A stretch of DNA of 40,971 nt from positions 1-40,971 of the forward strand of contig JAQGLW010000001.1 in NCBI GenBank assembly GCA_028292665.1, given 5' to 3'. Source of the DNA: Herminiimonas sp. (GTDB taxonomy: Bacteria; Pseudomonadota; Gammaproteobacteria; Burkholderiales; Burkholderiaceae_D). The notes beneath the pieces are model-generated. The model did no database searches and was not told where the DNA came from. It saw only the letters and a list, made by a program, of their open reading frames with translations. The translations under genes were made by a program, and so were the position numbers. Below, piece by piece: positions 31,333-39,681 of this stretch (positions within the stretch are counted from its first letter, which is position 1; each line of letters opens with the position of its first letter).

Positions 31333-32292
31333 ATGAATTTATTACGCAGAATGATTTTGAAAGGCATCGGCGCAGGCGGACTGGCCGTTGCGGGCGCTGC
31401 ATGGGCCGAGCAAAAGATGATCAGGATGGTGGTGCCTCTTACCCCGGGCACGACTCCCGACACCATCGCCCGTGCCATCGGTCCGGTGGTTCAGTCCAGG
31501 CTGGGCGCGAGCTTCGTCGTCGACAACCGGCCCGGTGCGTCCGGCATGATCGGCATGAGTTATGTGGCCAAGTCCACCGATCCCGGAACCCTCATGATCG
31601 TTCCTGCGACTACCGTCACCCTGCCGATGTTCTACAAGAGCGTCGACTTCGATGTGATCAACTCTTTTACGCCGATCACGCAGGTGTCGTCGACCTCGTT
31701 CGTGCTGGTCGTGCACAAGGACGTTCCGGCCGGCAATCTGCGCGAGTTCGTCGCCTGGACCAAGGCCGCGAAAGGCAGCTTCTATGCGTCTCCGGGCGAC
31801 GGCACGCACCATCACCTGTGCATGGAACTGCTCAAGCAGTCGCTGGGCATCTCGCTGGAGCATATTCCCTACAAGGGTTCCGCGGGGGCGTTCAATGATT
31901 TGCTGGGCGGTCAGGTGCCGACCATGTTCATGCCGATTCAGGTGGCTGAACCATTGCAGCACGCAGGCCGGCTGAAGATCATCGGCGGAAGCCTGCGCTA
32001 CCGCCATCCCGGCTTTCCCAATATCCCGACTTTGCAGGAACAAGGCGCGCAGAACTACCATGTCGACCCTTGGTATGCGGTCTGGGGGCCGCCGAAATTG
32101 CCGGCCGCGCTGGTCGAGCAATACCGTGCCGCAATTGCCGCCGCGCTGAACGATCCCGCCGTCAAGGAAAGCATGGGCAAGCAGGGCCTGATTCTCAAGT
32201 CGAACAAGCCCGAGGAGTTGCTGGCCATGGCGAAGGCCGAATCCCTGCTCTGGGGCCGCGTGGTACGCGAGAGCAATATCAAGCCGCAATAA
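31333..32292 (+). CDS. Bug-type tripartite tricarboxylate transporter binding protein (2), Tat-like signal
   Basis: A 319-residue Bug-family binding protein, only distantly similar to the one at 29576. Motifs are IRMVVPLTPGTTPDTIAR, VVDNRPGASGMIG and IPYKGSAGAFNDLLGG. Its N-terminus MNLLRRMILKGIGAGG contains a twin-arginine pattern RRMILK close to the Tat consensus (R-R-x-F-L-K), followed by a weakly hydrophobic core and AWA cleavage site, whereas Bug proteins are usually Sec-exported. CGGAGA lies 4-9 bp before the ATG. It is 36 bp downstream of the class II aldolase-like gene. No membrane subunits are near. Confidence 0.9.
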   Translation: MNLLRRMILKGIGAGGLAVAGAAWAEQKMIRMVVPLTPGTTPDTIARAIGPVVQSRLGASFVVDNRPGASGMIGMSYVAKSTDPGTLMIVPATTVTLPMFYKSVDFDVINSFTPITQVSSTSFVLVVHKDVPAGNLREFVAWTKAAKGSFYASPGDGTHHHLCMELLKQSLGISLEHIPYKGSAGAFNDLLGGQVPTMFMPIQVAEPLQHAGRLKIIGGSLRYRHPGFPNIPTLQEQGAQNYHVDPWYAVWGPPKLPAALVEQYRAAIAAALNDPAVKESMGKQGLILKSNKPEELLAMAKAESLLWGRVVRESNIKPQ

Positions 32293-32365
32293 GAGCCTGT
32301 CAACAATAGCCGCGCAAAGACGGCTTGACGAATTCCTGATATCCAATCATTGGAGGAGACACGAC

Positions 32366-33457
32366 ATGACGCTGAATGCTTACGCAAAATGGTTTTCGAC
32401 CGGACAACGCGCAGGGCTCGGCAAGCCTTTCGCCGTTCTTGTTTTAACCCTGGGCCTGTTCGCCTCATCCGCCGCTTCGGCCGCATCCGCCGCTCCGGTA
32501 ACAATCCGTATCGGAACTGCAAGCGTCAGCAGCGACGCGGGTTTTTTCATCGCGGATAAAAAGGGGTATTTCCGGGAAGAGGGACTCACTGTGACCTTCA
32601 CGACGTTCAATTCTGCGGCGAAGATGATCGGACCGCTGGGAACGGGGCAGCTCGATGTCGGCGGAGGAACCGTTGCTGCGGGCTTGTACAACGCGGTCGC
32701 GCGCGACATCAGCGTGAAGGTGGTTGCCGACAAGGGATCGATCCAGCCCGGCTACGGCTTCTCGGCGCTGATGGTCCGAAAAGATCTGGTCGATAGCGGC
32801 CGTTATAAAAGCTTCAAGGACTTGAAAGGCATGACCGTTGCAGTCGGCTCGTCCGGCACCGGCACCGCGTCCGCCCTGAACGAGGCGCTTAAAAAAGGCG
32901 GGCTTCGATATAGCGACGTGAATGTCGTCGACCTCGGCTTCCCGCAGCATGTCGCCGCGTTCAGCAACAAGGCGATCGACGCAAGCATCACCAACGAGCC
33001 TACCGTCAGCATATCGGTAAAAAGAGGCGTAGCCGTGCGGGTCGCGGGCAACGACATCATCTATCCCGGACAACAGACCGCCGTCGTGCTGTACTCGGGC
33101 GTATTCATCAAGGAGCAGCCGGAAGCCGCGCGAAAATTCATGCGGGCTTATATAAGAGGCGTGCGCGACTATAACAATGCCTTGAAGGACGGAAAGATCG
33201 CGGGAAAGAACGCCGATGAGGTGATTGCGATCCTTACCGAATATACGGAAATCAAGGACCCGGAAATTTACCGGTCCATCATTGCCAATGCATGCAATCC
33301 CGATGGCCAGGTAAATGCCGACAGCTTGCGTAAAGACTATGCATTCTTCAACGAGCAGGGCCTGATCAAGACAAAAGTGGCCTTCCAGGATATCTTCGAC
33401 AACTCTTTTGTCGATGCCGCTTTGCGCGACCTCGGTCCCTACAAAAAACCGAAATGA
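32366..33457 (+). CDS. NMT1/SsuA-type ABC substrate-binding protein, orphan
   Basis: A 363-residue periplasmic protein of the nitrate/sulfonate/taurine binding class. A long N-terminus (residues 1-43) contains the hydrophobic FAVLVLTLGLFASSAASA signal. The mature part opens VTIRIGTASVSSDAGFFIADKKGYFREEGL, split here only for description, which is the family's first motif; AVGSSGTGTASALNEAL and ITNEPTVS line the cleft. No permease or ATPase gene follows, so the partner is elsewhere. GGAGGAG lies well placed before the ATG. Homologues near aromatic genes bind phthalate, thiamine precursors or sulfonates; the ligand is unknown. Confidence 0.9.
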   Translation: MTLNAYAKWFSTGQRAGLGKPFAVLVLTLGLFASSAASAASAAPVTIRIGTASVSSDAGFFIADKKGYFREEGLTVTFTTFNSAAKMIGPLGTGQLDVGGGTVAAGLYNAVARDISVKVVADKGSIQPGYGFSALMVRKDLVDSGRYKSFKDLKGMTVAVGSSGTGTASALNEALKKGGLRYSDVNVVDLGFPQHVAAFSNKAIDASITNEPTVSISVKRGVAVRVAGNDIIYPGQQTAVVLYSGVFIKEQPEAARKFMRAYIRGVRDYNNALKDGKIAGKNADEVIAILTEYTEIKDPEIYRSIIANACNPDGQVNADSLRKDYAFFNEQGLIKTKVAFQDIFDNSFVDAALRDLGPYKKPK

Positions 33458-33618
33458 ATGGCGGGATCTTGCCTGGAATGCGCCGCCCCCGGCAAATTCG
33501 CCTGCGCTCACTCCGGCTAATCGTGAGTGCGGTCAGGCCGGTTATCGGCATGAGATTTATCCTGGTCGCAGCGTTGAAATGATCGAGGAAAAATCAACTT
33601 TATGCTACGGAGCTGAAT

Positions 33619-34908
33619 ATGACGACCAAAGAACAAAACGATACATTGACACGGACAGGGCCGGGCACGCCGATGGGGGATTTGTTCCGGCGCTACTGGA
33701 TTCCCGCGCTGATTTCCGAGGAGCTGGGGGCGCCCGATTGCCCGCCTATCCGCGTAAGGCTCTTGTCCGAACGATTGATCGCCTTCCGCGACACGGAAGG
33801 CAAAGTCGGTTTGATGGATGAGTTCTGCGCGCACCGCGGTGTGTCGCTATGGTTCGGGCGCAATGAGGAGTCGGGGCTGCGCTGTCCTTATCACGGCTGG
33901 AAATACGATGTAACCGGCCAATGCGTCGAGGTGCCGTCCGAACCGGCCGAAAGCGGCTACTGCGGCAAAATCAAGCTCAAGTCTTATCCGTGCGTCGAGC
34001 GCGGCGGCGTGATCTGGACATACATGGGACCGCCAGAACATCAACCTCCATTGCCTGAATTCGAGTGGAATCTGGTGCCGGACGCCAATCGTTTCGTTTC
34101 CAAGCGTCTGCAGGAGAGCAACTATCTGCAGGCGATGGAAGGCGGTATCGATTCGAGTCATGTGTCGTTCCTGCACAGCGGGGAACTGCACACGGATCCG
34201 CTCCACAAGGGAACCAAAGGCGCCAAATACCAGAAAGATACCAAGCCGCATTTCGAAGTGGTGGAGTCCGATGGCGGATTGCTGATCGGCGTACGCCGCA
34301 ATGCCGAGCCGGGTTTCCACTACTGGCGGATTTCACAGTGGATCATGCCGTGGTACACCATGATTCCGCCTTACGGCGACAATGCCTTGAACGGCCATGC
34401 GTTCGTGCCGATCGATGATGAAAACTGCTGGGTGTGGAGCATGACGCATAAACCGGCGGAGCCATTGAAGGAATCGGAAATACATTCGATGAAAAATGGC
34501 GAGGGCATGTATGCCGAATTGATTCCGGGCACTTACCGGCCTGTCGCCAACATGGAAAACGATTATCTGATAGACCGCACGTTGCAGAAAACCGGACGCT
34601 ATTACAGCGGCGTGAAGGGCATCGGCATGCAGGACGCGTCGCTGCAGGAAGGTATGGGACCGATACAGGACCGCACCAGGGAAAATCTGGTGTCCACCGA
34701 TAATGCGATCATCATGGCGCGCCATCGTTTGCTGAAGGCATCGCGCAATCTGGAAAAAGGTGTTGCGCCGCCGGCTCTGGACCCGGCCACGCATTACGTC
34801 CGTTCGGCTTCGGTTCAGCTGCCGGCAGGTGCGTCTTTCAAGGAAGATGCGAAGGAGTGTCTGGTAGCGCGCGTAGGAACCTCCCACGTGTCGCCTCTTT
34901 CAGTTTAA
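33619..34908 (+). CDS. Rieske non-heme iron oxygenase, phthalate 4,5-dioxygenase-like (copy 2)
   Basis: A 429-residue terminal oxygenase, clearly paralogous to the one at 12381 and collinear with it over its whole length. Rieske ligands are Cys70, His72, Cys89 and His92, and residue 74 is the usual Gly (CAHRGVSLWFG). Mononuclear iron ligands are Asp178, His181 and His186. Phthalate-type oxygenases also include O-demethylases for methoxybenzoates and the biphenyl DDVA, so demethylation or ring hydroxylation are both possible. CGGAG lies 9-13 bp before the ATG. It is followed by a zinc alcohol dehydrogenase; no reductase gene is adjacent. Confidence 0.92.
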   Translation: MTTKEQNDTLTRTGPGTPMGDLFRRYWIPALISEELGAPDCPPIRVRLLSERLIAFRDTEGKVGLMDEFCAHRGVSLWFGRNEESGLRCPYHGWKYDVTGQCVEVPSEPAESGYCGKIKLKSYPCVERGGVIWTYMGPPEHQPPLPEFEWNLVPDANRFVSKRLQESNYLQAMEGGIDSSHVSFLHSGELHTDPLHKGTKGAKYQKDTKPHFEVVESDGGLLIGVRRNAEPGFHYWRISQWIMPWYTMIPPYGDNALNGHAFVPIDDENCWVWSMTHKPAEPLKESEIHSMKNGEGMYAELIPGTYRPVANMENDYLIDRTLQKTGRYYSGVKGIGMQDASLQEGMGPIQDRTRENLVSTDNAIIMARHRLLKASRNLEKGVAPPALDPATHYVRSASVQLPAGASFKEDAKECLVARVGTSHVSPLSV

Positions 34909-35019
34909 GCCTGCGGACTTTCGCCGCCGCTGCGGAATCGGTGCCGGACGGACGATGCGCGCGGCGGAATCCGCGCAAAGATTTCAGCGATCAAGACAGA
35001 AATATTCAAGGAGCGTTGC

Positions 35020-36126
35020 ATGCAAGGCAAAGTACGGGCCTCAGTGGCTTTGGACAACAAACGCACGGAAATAAGAGAGTTCGATTTTCCTGCCATTCCA
35101 TCCGACGGCGGTCTGCTGAAGGTTGAAAAGACCGGTGTCTGCGGAAGCGACTGGCCTTACTTTCTTAACTACCCGAAGAGCAAGGGGCCTCTCATTCTAG
35201 GCCATGAGACGGTTGGATTCGTGTCCGCGGCCGGAGCGAACGCCGCTGCCCGATGGGGCGTCAAGGAGGGCGATCGGGTGGCGCTTGAAGAGTATTTGCC
35301 TTGCGGTCACTGCAACTACTGCAGGACCGGCGATTTTCGCCTTTGCGATGCAACGGATACCTTGCTGGGGAACGGCATCCGCTACGGATCGACACCTGTC
35401 AGCGTGGCGCCTTCTCTGTGGGGCGGCTACAGCGAGTACCAGTATCTGCATCCGAACGCGGTGTTTCATAAAGTGCCTGCCGGCGTCCCGGCCGAGCAAG
35501 CCACTCTTGCGCTGCCTCTGGGAAACGGCGTGGAGTGGGCTTATCTGCAAGGGCGTGCATCGATAGGGGAAGCGGTTGTGATCCAGGGACCCGGACAGCA
35601 GGGACTCGCTTGCGTCATTGCCGCGAAAGAAGCCGGAGCAAGCTGCATCATCGTGACCGGACTCTCCGCCGATCAGCATCGCCTCGCCCTGGCAAAGGAA
35701 ATGGGCGCGCATTACACGATAGACATCGAACAGAACGACCTGCTCGAATCGGTGGCCGATCATACCGGCGGACATATGGCGGATCTCGTCATCGACTGTG
35801 CATCGGGAGGCCCTTCCACCATTGTCTCTGCAATCCATGTTGCACGCAAAGGAGGAAGGGTATTGTTATGCGGCAGAAAGGGGCGCCCGGTTCCTGAATT
35901 CGACAGCGACTTGTTGTTCCGCAAGAATCTTACCGTCAAGGGTATGCGCGGACACAGCTACCAGGCCGTAGAAATCGCTTTGCAAATCCTGGCATCGGGA
36001 CGATACCCGCTCAATAAAATGTGTACGCATACGTTCAGCCTGGACCAGCTGGAAAACGCCTTGTGCACTGTCGGCGGAGAAGGCGAGCGCAATGCGATTC
36101 ACTGCTGTGTGGATCCGTGGCGCTGA
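35020..36126 (+). CDS. Zinc-dependent medium-chain alcohol dehydrogenase
   Basis: A 368-residue MDR oxidoreductase. The catalytic zinc ligands are Cys41 (VCGSD) and His62-Glu63 (ILGHETVG). The structural zinc is held by Cys95, Cys98, Cys101 and Cys109 in CGHCNYCRTGDFRLC. The Rossmann part has VVIQGPGQQGLACVIAAKEAG, with GPGQQG in place of the common GxGxxG glycine loop, which still keeps three glycines. It would oxidise an alcohol or dihydrodiol with NAD(P). In this cluster a role on an aromatic alcohol, aldehyde or cis-diol is possible, since no short-chain dihydrodiol dehydrogenase is present. AAGGAG lies 9 bp before the ATG. Confidence 0.92.
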   Translation: MQGKVRASVALDNKRTEIREFDFPAIPSDGGLLKVEKTGVCGSDWPYFLNYPKSKGPLILGHETVGFVSAAGANAAARWGVKEGDRVALEEYLPCGHCNYCRTGDFRLCDATDTLLGNGIRYGSTPVSVAPSLWGGYSEYQYLHPNAVFHKVPAGVPAEQATLALPLGNGVEWAYLQGRASIGEAVVIQGPGQQGLACVIAAKEAGASCIIVTGLSADQHRLALAKEMGAHYTIDIEQNDLLESVADHTGGHMADLVIDCASGGPSTIVSAIHVARKGGRVLLCGRKGRPVPEFDSDLLFRKNLTVKGMRGHSYQAVEIALQILASGRYPLNKMCTHTFSLDQLENALCTVGGEGERNAIHCCVDPWR

Positions 36127-36267
36127 AGTCCTGCCGTAATGAATGAACCCCGGAGCCTCCTGCGAGCGCGCCAAGATAGTTCGAAGCGAACATGCCGGAT
36201 CTTCCGGAGCCCGGCAGCAAGGCATTGATATCCAGGGCCCCGTAAACCTATGCCGGATAACTAAGCG

Positions 36268-37374
36268 ATGGAAAATAATGCGCCTGCTTCAGACGGCCCG
36301 ACGAAGCTGTCTTCCCCCGTCAGGCAAATACCCGTTACTTTATTGACGGGTTTTCTTGGCAGCGGGAAGACGACTCTGTTGCGCAAATTGCTGACGTTCC
36401 CGACCTGGTCGGATACGGCGGTGCTCGTGAACGAACTTGGCGCGGCAGGACTGGACCACAATCTTGTGTGGGGCGCATCCGGCACGACGCTCTTGTTGGA
36501 GAACGGGTGCATCTGCTGCAGCGTCCGCGATGATCTCGTCGCTTCTCTTGAAGACCTTTTCTGGAAAAGACTGCATCGGCAGATTCCCCGCTTCAGCAGG
36601 GTAGTCATCGAAACGACCGGTCTGGCCGATCCGCGGCCGATCATAAACGAACTGTTTTCCCATCGCCTGGTTTCCGAGCGTTATTGCCTGGAATCCGTAT
36701 TGTGTACGGTCGACGCTGTCTTTGGCGAACGGCAGTTGGAGATGCATCCGGAGTCGTTGGCGCAGGCCGGATCGGCGGACGTGATTTTATTGACGAAGAC
36801 GGATCTCTCGCAGGAGACAGTCTCCTGCGCACTGGAAGCCAAATTACGGCAGGTCAATCCTTTGGCCGTAATTCAGCGAACCGTGGCGGGAGACATAACC
36901 CCGGAATTCTTGCAGAGCGCCATTTCGCCCTCCGGCTCCGCAGACCGGTTTGAGGCGAGTCTGCGCACCGCCATGAAGCCGTCCGGGCAAAAAAACACAA
37001 GCAAGGCAGCCGCCATCGGGCCGGCCCTTGAGCAAACCGGGTATTTATTCCATCACCGCATTCATGCCGCCGTGATCCGCTTCAATCGACCGTGGCGGCT
37101 CGACGATTTCAACCGGGCGCTTCAGGCGGCGGTCAATTTGCACGGGGATCGCATATTACGGATAAAGGGCATGATCAGCGTCGCAGACGAGAGCTGCCCT
37201 GTTGTCGTTCAGGCCGTGCAGAAAATGGTATTCCCGTTTGAGACGATGCCATCCTGGCCCGGCGGCGGCGTTCACAACTTCATCGTTTGCATAACGCTTG
37301 GATTGGAAGCGGGCGTTTTGAATGAATATTTCCGTTCTCACACAGGGCCTCCTGCCGTCGATGATTTAAATTGA
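36268..37374 (+). CDS. COG0523 (CobW/P47K) GTPase, metal chaperone
   Basis: A 368-residue GTPase. Walker A is GFLGSGKTT (residues 28-36), the metal motif CICC is at 81-84, ETTGLADP is the switch region, and TKTD takes the place of the usual NKxD base-recognition motif. A CobW_C domain follows after a variable linker (about residues 235-255), with HAAVIRFNRPW and FPFETMPSWPGG. These GTPases load Zn, Co or Fe into client enzymes. The neighbouring zinc alcohol dehydrogenase and the metal-dependent decarboxylases are natural client candidates, but this is inference. The ribosome site is weak. The gap before it (141 bp) holds nothing recognised. Confidence 0.88.
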   Translation: MENNAPASDGPTKLSSPVRQIPVTLLTGFLGSGKTTLLRKLLTFPTWSDTAVLVNELGAAGLDHNLVWGASGTTLLLENGCICCSVRDDLVASLEDLFWKRLHRQIPRFSRVVIETTGLADPRPIINELFSHRLVSERYCLESVLCTVDAVFGERQLEMHPESLAQAGSADVILLTKTDLSQETVSCALEAKLRQVNPLAVIQRTVAGDITPEFLQSAISPSGSADRFEASLRTAMKPSGQKNTSKAAAIGPALEQTGYLFHHRIHAAVIRFNRPWRLDDFNRALQAAVNLHGDRILRIKGMISVADESCPVVVQAVQKMVFPFETMPSWPGGGVHNFIVCITLGLEAGVLNEYFRSHTGPPAVDDLN

Positions 37375-37555
37375 ACGCCGCGCGTCGAGAACCTGCCTGC
37401 GCATTGTCGAGGGCCGGCCGGCTTGAGGCGGCCGGTGAATCGGATTGCATAACCGGCTTCTCTCAAAAACCGGATAGCCGAAGCTGCATGATCATCGGTA
37501 ATGCTTTACCTCCTTTCATTTCATCCGTTCTCTAATTTCGACTGTCACTCTTGTC

Positions 37556-38743
37556 ATGATCAATAAAAATAAAATACTTGTCGGCGTTGCCGCAGCCGCT
37601 TTCCTCGGCCCTTTTTCGCAAACCGTCTATACGCCCAGCCTGGTGCAGCTGGAACAGTACTTCCATGTCAACACGCTGCTGATCAACCTTACGATCTCTC
37701 TTTTTACCGCCATTCTCGCGATCAGCAACTTTGTGATCGGACCGATTGTCGATCGATGGGGCCGGCGCGCGACGCTGCTGCCCGGGTTGATTGTTTTTTC
37801 GGCAGGGGCTCTGATATGCATGCTGGCCGGCACGTATGGCGTGTTCCTGGTCGGGCGGGCGATCCAGGCAGCCGGAATCAGTACGGCGCTGCTCGTCGCG
37901 CCTACGGTCATCGGCGATATTTATGCGCCGCATGAACGCGCAAAAGCGATGAGCCTGTACCAGACCGTCAGTTTCATGGGGCCGGTCATCGGCCCGGTGC
38001 TGGGCGGGTTGATCGCCTCTTGCTTCCCGTGGCAATGGATATTCGGATTGCTTGCCGCGGCGGGCGTTGTCATGTGGTTGTATAACCGCAGTCAGCTCGA
38101 AGAGACCTTGCCTGCCGATGTGGCGCCAATGCCGATCGGCATTCATGCGTATCGAAGCGTGTTAAGCAATCGCTCGGCTTTCGCCATCATCACGGTCGGC
38201 TTCAGCCAGATGTACGGCTATTACGTTTTCCTGGTTTTTCTGCCGGCGCTTTTGCATTCGCTGTTTACATTGCCGGCCACATCCCACGGCTTTTTCTTCG
38301 TTCCGCTGACCGCAGGATTGCTGCTCGGCGTCGGCCTGGGAAGCCGCTGGCAAAAGCACTGGACCCGTACGAGGATTCTGAATACGACCACATTCGGTAT
38401 GGCAATCAACGTTCTGGTATTTTGGCTGGTCTTGCAATCGAAGCTGCTGACTATCCCGCTGCTTGTGGTTTTCCTTCTGTTCTACGGATTGCTGCTCGGC
38501 TGCAGCATGCCGGTGCAATCCACCATTCTGGTCAATCTTTTCCAACAGCAGAAGGCAACCGCAAACGGGCTCTATAATTTTTTCCGTTTTACAGGCGCCG
38601 CGATCGGACCGCTCGCCGGCGGCTTTATCGTGATGAAATACACGGTCAATTCCGTGTTCCTCATCCTGGCCGTCCTGTTGACCATTGCAGCTTTTATCAT
38701 TCGCAAAAACCTTTCGGATCCTTTCGAATCCGTCTCACGGTAA
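37556..38743 (+). CDS. MFS transporter, DHA1 (Bcr/CflA-like)
   Basis: A 395-residue protein with about 12 membrane segments. Motif A reads GPIVDRWGRRATLLPG (about residues 62-77) and motif C-like GPVIGPVLGG lies at about 142-151. The opening FLGPFSQTVYTPSLVQLEQYF fits the Bcr/CflA drug-exporter group, whose first helix carries YxPxLPxIxxxF. The likely role is proton-driven export of a toxic compound or an organic acid. The ATG at 37556 has no clear ribosome site. A hairpin CCGGCCG (37414-37420)/CGGCCGG (37429-37435) lies in the upstream gap, without a U-tract. Confidence 0.9.
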   Translation: MINKNKILVGVAAAAFLGPFSQTVYTPSLVQLEQYFHVNTLLINLTISLFTAILAISNFVIGPIVDRWGRRATLLPGLIVFSAGALICMLAGTYGVFLVGRAIQAAGISTALLVAPTVIGDIYAPHERAKAMSLYQTVSFMGPVIGPVLGGLIASCFPWQWIFGLLAAAGVVMWLYNRSQLEETLPADVAPMPIGIHAYRSVLSNRSAFAIITVGFSQMYGYYVFLVFLPALLHSLFTLPATSHGFFFVPLTAGLLLGVGLGSRWQKHWTRTRILNTTTFGMAINVLVFWLVLQSKLLTIPLLVVFLLFYGLLLGCSMPVQSTILVNLFQQQKATANGLYNFFRFTGAAIGPLAGGFIVMKYTVNSVFLILAVLLTIAAFIIRKNLSDPFESVSR

Positions 38744-38864
38744 AGTCAGCATGCGCCGCCGGCTTGATGAATTTTCACAACGCGATCGATGCCGGAAGCT
38801 GCCGATCGCAGACATCGACTTCATCGCGTATAGTGACTTTATCAGTGATTTCTGAAAGAAAACA

Positions 38865-39221
38865 ATGCAAGAAGTTAACGCTCAAATGGCTTTGAAATTG
38901 CATCAGATGACAGGAGAGCCTGTCGCCAATTGCAGTTATTTGCTGGGCCAGACCAATGGCGATTACGAGATGGCCTTGAAAATTCTCGAACGGATTCTTC
39001 AGCAGCGCCAGGCCGGGAAAACCGGCAGCAATCCGGCTGAAGACGAATGTCGATTCGAATCGGAAAATGGCGAGCCCGGGACGCAGACAATGCCGGATGC
39101 ATTGGAGCACAGGGTTTATCGATTGGAGACAAGGCTTGCGCAGCTGGCCGATACCCTCGATACGGTAAACGAAAAGCTGACTCTGCTGCTCGATAAAATA
39201 TCCGACCCCGATGCCCCGTAG
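38865..39221 (+). CDS. Small protein with EF-Ts-like UBA (TS-N) domain and coiled coil
   Basis: A 118-residue protein without a named family known to me. Residues 6-42 (MALKLHQMTGEPVANC and GDYEMALKILE) have the spacing of the three-helix TS-N/UBA domain at the N-terminus of elongation factor Ts, where the conserved pattern is LRxxTGAGMxxCKxAL, GDxExAIxxLR. The middle (about 50-78) is polar and probably disordered. Residues 80-112 form a heptad-rich coiled coil (LEHRVYRLETRLAQL, DTVNEKLTLLLDKI). It may be a small nucleic-acid- or ribosome-associated adaptor; the function is unknown. The start at 38865 has AAAGAAAA rather than a clear ribosome site. Confidence 0.75.
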   Translation: MQEVNAQMALKLHQMTGEPVANCSYLLGQTNGDYEMALKILERILQQRQAGKTGSNPAEDECRFESENGEPGTQTMPDALEHRVYRLETRLAQLADTLDTVNEKLTLLLDKISDPDAP

Positions 39222-39418
39222 ATGTAAAACATCGCGGCAATCTTCACGCTGCCGTCCTGAAAATTGAAAGCCGGAAGGCAATATTGCCGAATCGCGATTT
39301 TTGGTGAATTCCGATCGGCTGCCGGCATTTCCATCATTCGGTTCGCGAGCCTGCGGCACCGGTTCCCGGCACTCAAGCGCATGCGCATGTTTCCGCAAAA
39401 GCGGAATGTCGCGTGCGG

Positions 39419-39465
39419 CCACACGGCCGGCGCACCGCGAGGCAAAGCAGGCGCCGGCCGTGTGG
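39419..39465 (-). terminator. Long hairpin after the 51-residue small gene
   Basis: Perfect 15-bp arms CCACACGGCCGGCGC (39419-39433) and GCGCCGGCCGTGTGG (39451-39465) with a 17-nt loop, ending 1 bp from the stop codon of the minus-strand gene at 39467. A second, small stem TTCCGC/GCGGAA (39391-39406) follows downstream. No classic U-tract is present, so termination efficiency is uncertain. Confidence 0.6.
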
Positions 39466-39466
39466 G

Positions 39467-39622
39467 TCAAGAGATGAGGAACACCGGGGGGAGCGAAAAT
39501 TCTTCAAGGTGCGTCACCGAGGCCGTATCGGCCACACCTCCGTCTTCCTGGCGAAATACTTCAAGATCGCCGTACTGAGCGACGAGCGCTTGCAAAGCGG
39601 CGATCAATTCGGAGGCTTTCAT
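39467..39622 (-). CDS. Small conserved-looking protein (51 residues)
   Basis: An ATG-started frame reading MKASELIAALQALVAQYGD, then LEVFRQEDGGVADTASVTHL and EEFSLPPVFLIS. The start strongly resembles a widespread but uncharacterised group of short proteins (MKxSELIxxLQxLxxxxGDxEV). Third-position composition and the hairpin placed directly after the stop codon support a real gene. GGAG lies about 15 bp before the ATG, a loose ribosome site. It sits between the UBA-like gene and the LysR gene, 59 bp after the LysR stop on the same strand. No function can be assigned. Confidence 0.65.
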   Translation of the reverse strand: MKASELIAALQALVAQYGDLEVFRQEDGGVADTASVTHLEEFSLPPVFLIS

Positions 39623-39681
39623 GAAGTTGTGTCAGATCTCCGTTGCAGTCGTCCGCCGCACGCGACGAATGATTGTCCGGC

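Noticed and set aside
37487-37516. Strong minus-strand ribosome site AAAGGAGGT followed by ATG
   Set aside because: The frame stops after 10 residues (MIMQLRLSGF) and has no supporting context, so the purine run is probably chance.
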